From Nocardioides euryhalodurans (GTDB taxonomy: Bacteria; Actinomycetota; Actinomycetes; Propionibacteriales; Nocardioidaceae), in NCBI RefSeq assembly GCF_004564375.1, contig NZ_CP038267.1, positions 3,102,501-3,166,500 on the forward strand: DNA of 64,000 nucleotides, in the 5' to 3' direction. A program made the position numbers and the translations under genes. The number at the start of each line of letters is the position of its first letter. Position 1 is the stretch's first letter. Shown here piece after piece: positions 53,622-60,894 of the stretch. The notes beneath the pieces are model-generated. The model had not been told where the DNA came from, did not search any database, and saw only the letters and a program-made list of their open reading frames with translations.

Positions 53622-53897
53622 ATGAGCGTCTCCGTCCGGATCCCCACCATCCTGCGCACCTACACCAGCGGTGAGTCGGAGGTGAGCGCCAGCGGCGCCA
53701 CGCTGTCGGAGGTGCTCGACGACCTCGACGGCCAGTACTCGGGGATCAAGGGCCGGATCGTCGACGAGAGCGGCGAGCTGCGCCGCTTCGTCAACGTCTA
53801 CGTCGGCAACGACGACGTACGGTTCCTCGACCACCTGTCGACGCCGACTCCCGACGGTGCCCAGATCTCGGTGATCCCGGCGGTCGCCGGAGGGTGA
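53622..53897 (+). CDS. MoaD/ThiS-family sulfur carrier protein, probable MetO
   Basis: 91 residues, ubiquitin-like fold: VSVRIPTILRTYTSGESEV, GATLSEVLDDL, LRRFVNVYVGNDDVRFL. The C-terminus VAGG is the free Gly-Gly that an E1-like enzyme adenylates and converts to a thiocarboxylate. AAAGG lies before the ATG, 32 bp after the thrC-like stop, under the same SAM riboswitch. CysO (cysteine synthesis) and MoaD (molybdopterin) are alternatives, but no cysM, mec or moa gene is nearby. Confidence 0.85.
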   Translation: MSVSVRIPTILRTYTSGESEVSASGATLSEVLDDLDGQYSGIKGRIVDESGELRRFVNVYVGNDDVRFLDHLSTPTPDGAQISVIPAVAGG

Positions 53898-53964
53898 CCT
53901 CGTCTCCACCTGACACCCCCGGGGAGTTCGCCGTCCGTTCAGGCCGGTCTGGTTCAACCGGAGC

Positions 53965-54795
53965 GTGTCCCGCACCAGCAGCCGCCTGACCCTCCTCGCC
54001 GGCGTCGTCGGCGGGATCGGCGTGGGCGCCTGGTGGGGCGGTCGCCGGGTGCTCGCCCGTCAGGCCGCCACCGCCCGGCAGCTGATCGGCAAGCCCCTCG
54101 GCGAGGACGCGATCGACGCCGACCGCACCTGGCGCAAGAGGTACGGCGACCCCGTCGAGCTGGTCGTCCTGGGCGACTCGATCGCCGCCGGGCTGGGCGC
54201 GGACCGGCGCAAGGACACCCTCGGCGCACGGCTCGCCCGCGGCCTGGCCCGGGCGACCCGACGGTCGGTGCGGCTGCGGACAGCGGCCGTCGTCGGGTCG
54301 GAGTCGAGCGCCCTCGCCACGCAGCTCGGGTCGCTCCCGGTGGACTACCGCCCCGACGTGGCGGTGATCGTGGTCGGGGGCAACGACGTCACCCACCGGG
54401 TGCCGGTCGCCGAGTCCGTACGCCACCTGGCGGAGGCGGTCGAGGCGCTGCGTGCCCGCGGCGCCGAGGTGGTGGTCGGGACCTGCCCCGACCTCGGGGC
54501 GCTGCAGCAGGTGCCGCAGCCGCTGCGGGCCCTCGGGTCGCGGATGTCCCGCCTGCTGGCCGAGGCGCAGCGGGAGGCGGCCACGGCGGCAGGAGCCCGC
54601 GCGGTCTCGCTGCGCCACGTGGTGGGGCCGTTCTTCGTTACCAACCCCGAGGAGATGTTCAGCCTGGACCGGTTCCACCCGAGCGGGCTGGGCTACAAGC
54701 GGACCGCGAAGGCCATGCTGCCGTCGGTGCTGCACGCCCTGGGGGAGCACGACGAGCTGCCGTACGGACACCACCCGCCCGTCGCGCGGTCCTAG
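53965..54795 (+). CDS. SGNH/GDSL-family hydrolase
   Basis: 276 residues. An N-terminal membrane anchor or signal (LLAGVVGGIGVGAWWGG) is followed by block I VVLGDSIAAGLGA (Ser), block III VVGGNDVTH (G-x-N-D) and block V DRFHPSGLGYK (Asp, His), so the full catalytic set is present. An esterase, lipase or acetyl-hydrolase acting near the envelope is likely; substrate unknown. GTG start at 53965. Confidence 0.88.
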   Translation: MSRTSSRLTLLAGVVGGIGVGAWWGGRRVLARQAATARQLIGKPLGEDAIDADRTWRKRYGDPVELVVLGDSIAAGLGADRRKDTLGARLARGLARATRRSVRLRTAAVVGSESSALATQLGSLPVDYRPDVAVIVVGGNDVTHRVPVAESVRHLAEAVEALRARGAEVVVGTCPDLGALQQVPQPLRALGSRMSRLLAEAQREAATAAGARAVSLRHVVGPFFVTNPEEMFSLDRFHPSGLGYKRTAKAMLPSVLHALGEHDELPYGHHPPVARS

Positions 54796-54801
54796 ACGGC
54801 A

Positions 54802-55269
54802 TCAGTCGCCGGACACCGTCACCACGCTGGCGTTGCCGCGCGAGTCGATCCGGATCGTCGCGACGCCCCCGTCGACGAGCTGGTCCTCGAGCTCCTGTGC
54901 CCGGTCCTGCGGCACGAAGTACGACTCGATGCCGCAGCGGAGCTCCCACGACCGGTCGTCGCAGGTGAGGTACGGCATCGTGTCGGGACGCTCGCGGGTC
55001 CAGCCGTCGCCGACCCAGGACCCGTCCTTCTCGACGAGAGGGACGTAGACGTCCCCGCCGCCGTCGGAACGCTCCGCAGCCCGCCCGGCCTCACGGAGGC
55101 CGGGGTAGGAGAGGGTCACGTACGCCCCGCGGAAGGGATCGATCGGGTCGACCGGCCGGACCGCCATCCGGTAGTCCTCGCCGGTCACCCGGCTGGACAG
55201 CTGCGGGGCGACGGCCAGGCCGACGAGGGCCAGCTGGGTGGCCGCCAGGGCTGCGATCTTCAGCATCAT
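54802..55269 (-). CDS. GDYXXLXY-domain membrane-associated protein
   Basis: 155 residues. A signal or anchor (LKIAALAATQLALVGLAV) is followed by the domain core GEDYRMAVRPVDPIDPFRGAY and VTLSYPG, ESYFVPQDRAQELE and ATIRIDSRGNASV. These proteins accompany DUF2157/DUF4401 membrane proteins; the role is unknown. The ATG overlaps the upstream DUF2157 stop by 4 bp, so they form a two-gene operon. Confidence 0.85.
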   Translation of the reverse strand: MMLKIAALAATQLALVGLAVAPQLSSRVTGEDYRMAVRPVDPIDPFRGAYVTLSYPGLREAGRAAERSDGGGDVYVPLVEKDGSWVGDGWTRERPDTMPYLTCDDRSWELRCGIESYFVPQDRAQELEDQLVDGGVATIRIDSRGNASVVTVSGD

Positions 55270-56492
55270 CGGTGCTGCTCCTCGTTCTCGAGTGCGGTTG
55301 CCAGGCCGCGACGGGCCCGGTCGAAGAGGAACCCCGTGCCGAGGAACACCAGCCCCAGGACGAGGAACAGCCAGGCGCCCTGGATGATCTGGGCGAAGAC
55401 GGCGAAGCTCTGGAAGGTCGTGAACACCACCAGGGCCGCGGTCGCGAGGGCGGTCAGCCGCCAGCTGTCGCGGAGCGTGCCGAGGACCGCGACGCCGACG
55501 GCGACGAGGACGTACGCCCCGACGCTGACGAGCGCGTGCAGCCAGTCGCCGGCGGTCAGCTGGTCGGTGTCGGTGCCGGTGTCCCACAGGACGAGCACGA
55601 CCGCGAGGAGCGAGACCGCGACGGCGGCGAGCGGCTCGAGCCGGGCGGTGCCCTGCCCGAGGATCGTCCCGGCCGCGACCGCGAGCGCGGCGGCGGCCAC
55701 CCCGACGACCAGCCAGGGCTCCCAGCCGAAGTCCTCCGTCGAGACGTTCGGCAGCGCGGCCGCGAAGAGGCCGGCGAGCCCGAGCAGGGCGCCCACCTCG
55801 CGCCACGCCGGGGAGAAGACCGGCAGCACCCGGGTGTGGACCGCGGCCACACCGACGGCCAGGGCGCACCCGGCCAGCAGCGCGATCACCGCGGTGAGCC
55901 CGCTGGGATCGGTCCACAGCACCTGCCAGAGGAACCACCCGACGCCGGTCAGCAGTCCGACGAGCAGCGGGCCGAGGTCGCGGACGACGTACGCGTGGAG
56001 CAGGGCGCCGACGGCCCACCAGCCGACGAGCGCGGGCTCGTACGCCGGGACCTGCAGGCTCTGTGCCGCCTGGAAGACGACCGCGCCGAAGAGCAGGGCC
56101 GCCAGCAGCCGGGTGACGGGGACGAGGGCGCGGCCGGCGACCCAGCGCTCGCCCGTGCGGTGGGCGAGGACCTCGCCTCCCACCAGCAGCGACAGCCAGA
56201 TCACCGTGACCGCGAGGAAGCGGCCGAGCGGGGGGAGCTGGTCGAGGTTGGCGGCGACCAACCAGATCACGCCGACGCCGACGAAGACGGCGCCGAGGCC
56301 GAGCAGCAGTCGACCGACCGAGACCCGCCGCGACGCTCGGTAGTGGCCGAGGATCTCCTCGACCTGGGGTGCCTCCAGGAGTCCCTCGCGGGACCAGGCC
56401 GAGAGCTCGCCCCGCAGCCAGTCGAGCTGGCGCGGGGTGGCGGTGCGGGTGCCGGGACCGGTGTCCGGCCGTGGGGTCACGTGCGTGCTCAT
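55266..56492 (-). CDS. DUF2157 multi-pass membrane protein
   Basis: 408 residues. An N-terminal cytoplasmic DUF2157 region (RQLDWLRGELSAWSREGLL; VEEILGHYRASRRVSV) is followed by about 12 membrane helices ending in a short basic tail. Together with the GDYXXLXY protein it forms a conserved-type pair of unknown function. The ATG at 56492 (MSTHVTP) is preferred to a GTG-like start further upstream. Confidence 0.8.
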   Translation of the reverse strand: MSTHVTPRPDTGPGTRTATPRQLDWLRGELSAWSREGLLEAPQVEEILGHYRASRRVSVGRLLLGLGAVFVGVGVIWLVAANLDQLPPLGRFLAVTVIWLSLLVGGEVLAHRTGERWVAGRALVPVTRLLAALLFGAVVFQAAQSLQVPAYEPALVGWWAVGALLHAYVVRDLGPLLVGLLTGVGWFLWQVLWTDPSGLTAVIALLAGCALAVGVAAVHTRVLPVFSPAWREVGALLGLAGLFAAALPNVSTEDFGWEPWLVVGVAAAALAVAAGTILGQGTARLEPLAAVAVSLLAVVLVLWDTGTDTDQLTAGDWLHALVSVGAYVLVAVGVAVLGTLRDSWRLTALATAALVVFTTFQSFAVFAQIIQGAWLFLVLGLVFLGTGFLFDRARRGLATALENEEQHR

Positions 56493-56582
56493 GCCCCCAG
56501 TGTCGATCGGCCGGAGGCCCCGCCGCATGGGTACAAGTGCTCAGCTGGGCGGGTCCGCCGGGCTGCGTCCCGGGGCCCGCAC

Positions 56583-56625
56583 GGAGCTCGCCCCGGCGAC
56601 CGGTCCGGCCACCGGGGCGAGCTCC
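56583..56625 (-). terminator. Terminator of the beta-helix repeat gene
   Basis: Perfect 14-bp stem (GGAGCTCGCCCCGG and its complement at 56612-56625) with a 15-nt loop, 19 nt past the stop codon on the minus strand. Confidence 0.75.
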
Positions 56626-56644
56626 CCCACGTCGTACGCCCGGC

Positions 56645-58858
56645 TCAGCCGCCCGGCGGGACCGGGGTGCCGTTCAGCACGAACGTGCCCCCGTCGTTGT
56701 AGGCGTTCGGCCCGGTCGGAGCCGTGTTGCCCGACACCGTCAGCGCCGTGGCGATGATCGTGCCGGTGGTGCTGTTCCACAGCCCACCGCCCTCGTTGGT
56801 CGCCGTGTTGCCGGTGACGGTGCCGCCGGTCCAGGTGACGTTCCCGGCGCCGGTCACGTGCAGGCCGCCGCCGTTGCCGGGGTTGGCGCCGGTGCTGTTG
56901 CCGGTCATGTCGACCTGCGCCAGGGTGACCGTCCCGACGTTCGTCTCGAGCGCGCCGCCGGCGCGCGGGGCGCTGTTGTCGTCGAACCCGGTGTCGCTGA
57001 CCTCGAGCGTGCCGAGGTTGTTGAGGATGCCGCCGCCGGAGCCGGCGGTGCCGGTGGCGTCGTTGTCGGACACGGTGGAGCCGGTGACGGTGAGCGTGCC
57101 GCCGTCGTTGAAGAGACCACCGCCGCCCTGGTCCGCGGCCGCGCCCGCCGCGGAGTTGCCCGCGACCACGGTGTCGTCGACGGTGAACGTGCCGGTGGCG
57201 GAGTTCCAGAGGCCGCCGCCCTCGGCGGCCGCCGTGTTCTCCCGGACCTCGCTGTTGCCGATCTCGACCGTGCCGGCGCCGGTCAGGTGCAGGCCGCCGC
57301 CGTTGCCGGGGGCCGGACCGGTGCCGTTCTGCCACAGCGTGGAGCGGACCAGGGTGGTCTCGCCGGCGTTGGCCTCGATGCCGCCACCGGCGCGGGGAGC
57401 GGTGTTCTCGCCCACCATGGTGGTGTCGAGCTCGAGGGTGCCGAGGTTGTTGAGGATGCCGCCGCCGGAGCCGGCCGCGCCGGTCGCCTCGTTGCCGCTG
57501 ATCGTCGCGCCGGTGACGGTCATGGTCCCGCCGTCGTTGAAGAGGCCACCGCCGCCCTGGTCGGCCGCCGCGCCCGCGGCGGAGTTGTCCGTCACCCGGG
57601 TGTTGTCGACGGTGAAGGTGCCGGTGGCGGAGTTCCAGAGGCCGCCGCCCTCGGCGGCCGCGGTGTTGCCGGTGACGAGCCCGCCGACGACGGCGACCGT
57701 CCCGGCGCCGGTGAGGTGCAGGCCGCCGCCGTTGCCGGGGGCCGCGCCGGTGCTGTTCCCGGACAGGGTCGTCTGGCGGAGCGTGGTCTCGCCGACGTTG
57801 GCCTCGACTGCGCCCCCGGCGCGGGGTGCGCTGTTGCCGGCCAGCTCGCTCGCGCGGACCTCGAGGGTGCCGAGGTTGTTGAGGATGCCGCCGCCGGAGC
57901 CGGCCGCGCCGGTCGCCTCGTTGCCGCTGATCGTGGAGCCGGTGACGGTGAGGGTGCCGCCGTCGTTGAAGAGGCCGCCGCCGCCCTGGTCCGCGGCCGC
58001 GCCGGCCGCCGTGTTGCGGAGGACCTGTGACCCGGTGACGCTGAAGCTGCCGGTGGCGGAGTTCCAGAGGCCGCCGCCCTCGGCCGAGGCGGTGTTGCCC
58101 ACGATGCGCGAGTCCTTGACGAAGACCTTGCCCTCGCCCGTGAGGTGGAGGCCGCCGCCGTTGCCCGGTTCGGCTCCGGTCTGGTTCCCGGTGAGGGCCG
58201 AGCGTGCCACCGTCGTCGTACCGGCGAGCGCCTCGATGGCTCCGCCGGCGCGGGTGGCGGTGTTGTCGGACAGGGTGCTGCCGACCACGCGGAGGCTGCC
58301 GCCCTCGTTCATGATGGCGCCGCCCGAGGCCTCGGTGCCGGTGGCACTGCTGTCCGTCACGGCGCTGTTGAAGAGCGCGAGCGACCCGCGGCTGCGGATG
58401 GCCCCGCCGCTCTCGCCGGCGGCGGGAGCGCCGTTGCGCAGGGTCAGGCCGCGGAGCACGAGCCTGCTGCCCGACGCGACGTCGAAGATGCGGTCGACCC
58501 CGCGGGCGTCGATCGTCCTGCCGCGGCCGAGGACCACCAGGTCGTCGGTCACGTCGAGGTCGCCCTTGCGGGCACCCCCGTCGACGGGACGTCGCTTGTC
58601 GAAGGTGATCGGCGCCGTGAGCCGGATCCGGTCGGGGCCGGCGGTGCGGTTGGCCCGGACCACGGCGATCCGCAGCTCCTTCTCGGTCGAGACGGCCATC
58701 GTGCGGTTGGCCTTGGCTGCGGCCTGGGCCGCGAGTCGGCCGGCCGCGGGCTCTGCGGCCCCCGCCGTGGTCGGGATCGTGGCGAGCGCGCTCAGTGCGA
58801 GCGCGCCCACGGCGGCCCCGCTGAGCATGCGCACCCGCGTGGTGCTCCGTCGTGACAT
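56645..58858 (-). CDS. Secreted right-handed beta-helix protein with 143-residue tandem repeats
   Basis: 737 residues. Sec signal peptide MLSGAAVGALALSALATIP ending near AGA. A lead-in of about 140 residues (TEKELRIAVVRANRTAGPDRI) is followed by four near-identical units. Each unit contains GNGGGLHLTGAG, AEGGGLWNSATG, DQGGGGLFNDGG, GSGGGILNNLGT and APRAGGA. The short GGG-containing turns are typical of parallel beta-helices. No catalytic residues, sortase motif or anchor are seen, so it is probably released or loosely bound to the surface. It shares a symmetric promoter region with an ECF sigma factor. Confidence 0.82.
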   Translation of the reverse strand: MSRRSTTRVRMLSGAAVGALALSALATIPTTAGAAEPAAGRLAAQAAAKANRTMAVSTEKELRIAVVRANRTAGPDRIRLTAPITFDKRRPVDGGARKGDLDVTDDLVVLGRGRTIDARGVDRIFDVASGSRLVLRGLTLRNGAPAAGESGGAIRSRGSLALFNSAVTDSSATGTEASGGAIMNEGGSLRVVGSTLSDNTATRAGGAIEALAGTTTVARSALTGNQTGAEPGNGGGLHLTGEGKVFVKDSRIVGNTASAEGGGLWNSATGSFSVTGSQVLRNTAAGAAADQGGGGLFNDGGTLTVTGSTISGNEATGAAGSGGGILNNLGTLEVRASELAGNSAPRAGGAVEANVGETTLRQTTLSGNSTGAAPGNGGGLHLTGAGTVAVVGGLVTGNTAAAEGGGLWNSATGTFTVDNTRVTDNSAAGAAADQGGGGLFNDGGTMTVTGATISGNEATGAAGSGGGILNNLGTLELDTTMVGENTAPRAGGGIEANAGETTLVRSTLWQNGTGPAPGNGGGLHLTGAGTVEIGNSEVRENTAAAEGGGLWNSATGTFTVDDTVVAGNSAAGAAADQGGGGLFNDGGTLTVTGSTVSDNDATGTAGSGGGILNNLGTLEVSDTGFDDNSAPRAGGALETNVGTVTLAQVDMTGNSTGANPGNGGGLHVTGAGNVTWTGGTVTGNTATNEGGGLWNSTTGTIIATALTVSGNTAPTGPNAYNDGGTFVLNGTPVPPGG
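56700..58290. repeat. Four tandem 429-bp repeats inside the beta-helix gene
   Basis: The landmark CAGGCCGCCGCCGTTGCC (GAGGCC in the last copy) occurs at 56861, 57290, 57719 and 58148, each exactly 429 bp (143 codons) apart. Ends of the array are approximate. High DNA identity between units points to recent duplication. Confidence 0.85.
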
Positions 58859-58938
58859 CTGCCTGCCCTTCGTGTCGGTGCGACACCGGCGGTCATCCCC
58901 GTCGGCCGGCCGTGCCTCACGGCCGTCTGCCCGGTGTG

Positions 58939-58964
58939 TACGGCGCTGCGCGGGCCGGCGTTCA
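58939..58964 (-). promoter_or_regulatory. ECF-type promoter of the beta-helix gene
   Basis: Minus strand: TGAAC, 17-nt spacer, CGTA. It is the mirror image of the sigma-factor promoter at 58985-59010, with a common centre near 58974/58975. The leader to the ATG would be about 75 nt. Confidence 0.6.
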
Positions 58965-58984
58965 CCGGCAGCAGGAGCCGCGCG

Positions 58985-59010
58985 TGAACGTGGGTCGCGC
59001 CTGCGCCGTA
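58985..59010 (+). promoter_or_regulatory. ECF-type promoter of the sigma/anti-sigma operon
   Basis: TGAAC (58985-58989), 17-nt spacer, CGTA (59007-59010), about 30 nt before the sigma-factor ATG. AAC / CGT is the usual ECF promoter pattern, so autoregulation is likely. The flanking 12-bp arms TGTGTACGGCGC / GCGCCGTACACA form an inverted repeat with the divergent promoter. Confidence 0.6.
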
Positions 59011-59040
59011 CACACGGTCGTGAGCGGCACACTGGGCGAC

Positions 59041-59595
59041 ATGTCAGCGGGGGACGGTGCCCGTGCTGTCGCCGGGCTGGCGGACGAGGACGAGATCCAT
59101 GCTGCGTACCGGCTCTACGGCGCGGAGGTCTACCGGTTCGTGCTGCGGGGACTCGGCGACCCGGGGGCCGCGCAGGACGTCACGCAGGAGACGTTCCTCA
59201 AGGCGTGGCGTCACGCCGACCGCTACGACCCGGACCTGTCCTCGCTGCGGGTCTGGCTCTTCGGCATCGCGCGCAACACGATGATCGACCACGCCCGGGC
59301 GGCCGGGGTGCGACCCTGGCAGGCCAACCTGGTCGACCCGCCCGGCGTGCAGGAGATCGCGGGAGCAGCGGCCGACGGCACCGATCGGCTGATGGACACC
59401 TGGGTCCTCGAGGAAGGGCTGCGCCGGCTGGCGGACCACCACCGGCAGGCGATCGTGCAGACCCACCTGCTGGACCGGCCCTACGACGAGGTGGCGGTGG
59501 AGCTGGGGATCCCCGTCGGGACGCTGCGGAGCCGGGTCTTCTACGGTCTGCGCGCACTGCGCGCCGCCATGGACGAGATGGGAGTGAGCCTGTGA
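59041..59595 (+). CDS. ECF-type RNA polymerase sigma factor
   Basis: 184 residues. Region 2: IHAAYRLYGAEVYRFVLRGLG and QDVTQETFLKAWRHADRYD, with WLFGIARNTMIDHAR (-10 recognition and melting). Region 4: LADHHRQAIVQTHLL, YDEVAVELGIPVGTLRSRVFYGL (helix-turn-helix for the -35). Typical minimal sigma-70 with only regions 2 and 4. It overlaps the anti-sigma gene by GTGA and is preceded by a matching ECF promoter. Confidence 0.93.
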   Translation: MSAGDGARAVAGLADEDEIHAAYRLYGAEVYRFVLRGLGDPGAAQDVTQETFLKAWRHADRYDPDLSSLRVWLFGIARNTMIDHARAAGVRPWQANLVDPPGVQEIAGAAADGTDRLMDTWVLEEGLRRLADHHRQAIVQTHLLDRPYDEVAVELGIPVGTLRSRVFYGLRALRAAMDEMGVSL

Positions 59596-60311
59596 GCGAC
59601 GAACCCCGCCACCAGGTGCTGCGAGAGATGCTGGGCGCGTACGCCCTCGGCCACCTCGACGAGGCCGAGGCCGCGCTCGTCCGGGCCCACCTCGACGGCT
59701 GCGCGGCCTGCCGCGCCGACCTGCAGGAGATCCGGCCGGTCGCGCGCCTGCTCGACCAGGTCGATCCCGCCCAGTTCGCCTCGCCGCCGACGCCCCCGGC
59801 CGGTCTCGGGGAGCAGATCCGGGCCGAGGTCTCGCGCGAGCGGTCCGTCCGGGAGGGGGACGAGCTCGCCGCCCGTCGAGCGACCGACGCCCGGGGACGG
59901 CGGCGCCACCTGCTGGGTCGCGGCCTGGTCGCCGCCGCACTCGTGATCGGCGGCGTGGCGGTGGGCGGCGTGGTCGGGCGGGCGACCGCTCCGGAGCAAC
60001 CGACCGTGCCGACCGAGCCGATCTCGATGGCGGCGCCGGGTGACTCCGGGGTGACCGTCCAGAGCGCGAACCTCGTCGCCCACACCTGGGGCGTCGAGCT
60101 GCGGATCGAGGCCGAGGGCTTCGCTGCGGGCCGCACCTTCCGTGCGTCGTTCCGCACCGAGGACGGCGACCTCGTCCCGGCCGGGGAGTTCCTGGGCGTC
60201 GGCGCCGACCCGATGACCTGCTTCCTCCAGTCGGCGGTGCTGCGGGAGGACGTGACCGAGGTGCTCGTGACCGACGTACGCGGACGGACGGTCCTCACCT
60301 CCTCCCTCTGA
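59592..60311 (+). CDS. Membrane anti-sigma factor with zinc-binding (ZAS-type) domain
   Basis: 239 residues. N-terminal anti-sigma domain with H33-x3-C37-x2-C40 in RAHLDGCAACRADLQEI, about residues 1-60, then a linker and one membrane helix (GLVAAALVIGGVAVGGVVG). The external domain of about 110 residues (LVAHTWGVELRIEAEGF, GADPMTCFLQSAVL) could sense an envelope signal. Start GTG lies within the sigma stop codon. Confidence 0.9.
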   Translation: MSDEPRHQVLREMLGAYALGHLDEAEAALVRAHLDGCAACRADLQEIRPVARLLDQVDPAQFASPPTPPAGLGEQIRAEVSRERSVREGDELAARRATDARGRRRHLLGRGLVAAALVIGGVAVGGVVGRATAPEQPTVPTEPISMAAPGDSGVTVQSANLVAHTWGVELRIEAEGFAAGRTFRASFRTEDGDLVPAGEFLGVGADPMTCFLQSAVLREDVTEVLVTDVRGRTVLTSSL

Positions 60312-60332
60312 CACCGGTCCGCCCCGGTGTCT
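60311..60332 (+). terminator. Terminator after the sigma/anti-sigma operon
   Basis: GACACCGG (60311-60318) / CCGGTGTC (60325-60332) with a 6-nt loop, starting at the last base of the stop codon and followed by TAGA. Confidence 0.65.
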
Positions 60333-60465
60333 AGACAGCCCGCGCGCTGCTGCGTAAAGAGTTCGCCGTTCGCCTGAAGGCAAAGATCAGGTCTACCTAA
60401 CCTGAGGTCCTGACGGTGGCGGGCAGTTGGCCCCCCGCCGGGCAGCGGAGTCGGGGGAGGACGCC

Positions 60466-60894
60466 GTGGACGGCATGCGCAGGAGGTGCCGCAGGGACCA
60501 GGGCGGTGCCGCGGCGGTGGAGTTCGCGCTGGTCCTCCCGCTGCTGCTGATGCTGGTCTTCGGGATCATCGACTTCGGCTACCTGGTCAACCGCAGCTCG
60601 ATGGTCAACAACGCGGCCCGTGACGCGGCCCGCGAGGGGAGCCTGCACGCGACCAGCGCGGAGATCCTCGCGGTCGCCGACGACGCGCTCTCGGGGGTGC
60701 CCGGGACGTCGACCGAGGTCACCTGCACGAAGCCGGACGGCACGGCGTGCGGGGTGAGCTACGACGCCGACGCGGCCGCCGGCGGCACGGTGATCGTCAC
60801 GGTCACGTACGTGCACGAGATGATCACGCCGATCAGCATGGTGTTCGGCGACTCCGTCGACGTGTCGCGGACCGCCCGGATGAGGATCGAGTGA
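60466..60894 (+). CDS. TadE-like pilus-assembly/pseudopilin protein
   Basis: 142 residues. A basic N-terminus followed by the TadE motif GGAAAVEFALVLPLLLMLVFGIIDFGYLVN: Gly-Ala with the conserved Glu and a single membrane helix, a prepilin-like start. The rest is a beta-rich extracellular part with two cysteines. GTG at 60466 is chosen because GGGGGAGGAC lies just upstream; ATG at 60475 is possible. Its stop overlaps the next ATG. Confidence 0.8.
   Translation: MDGMRRRCRRDQGGAAAVEFALVLPLLLMLVFGIIDFGYLVNRSSMVNNAARDAAREGSLHATSAEILAVADDALSGVPGTSTEVTCTKPDGTACGVSYDADAAAGGTVIVTVTYVHEMITPISMVFGDSVDVSRTARMRIE

Noticed and set aside
52315..53897. CysO/CysM-type cysteine synthesis pair
   Set aside because: The enzyme has the threonine-synthase layout with an N-terminal zinc ribbon rather than the shorter CysM layout. 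No Mec+ peptidase gene is present, and a SAM riboswitch points to methionine.
56645..58858. CRISPR-like or mobile repeat array
   Set aside because: The 429-bp periodicity is in frame within one secreted-protein gene and has no spacers.
56724..60311. Very long plus-strand open frame (about 1195 codons) antisense to the beta-helix gene
   Set aside because: It is a mirror of the GC-rich repeat gene: low-complexity Pro/Arg/Val sequence until it meets the real anti-sigma gene in the same frame. Only the part from 59592 is coding.
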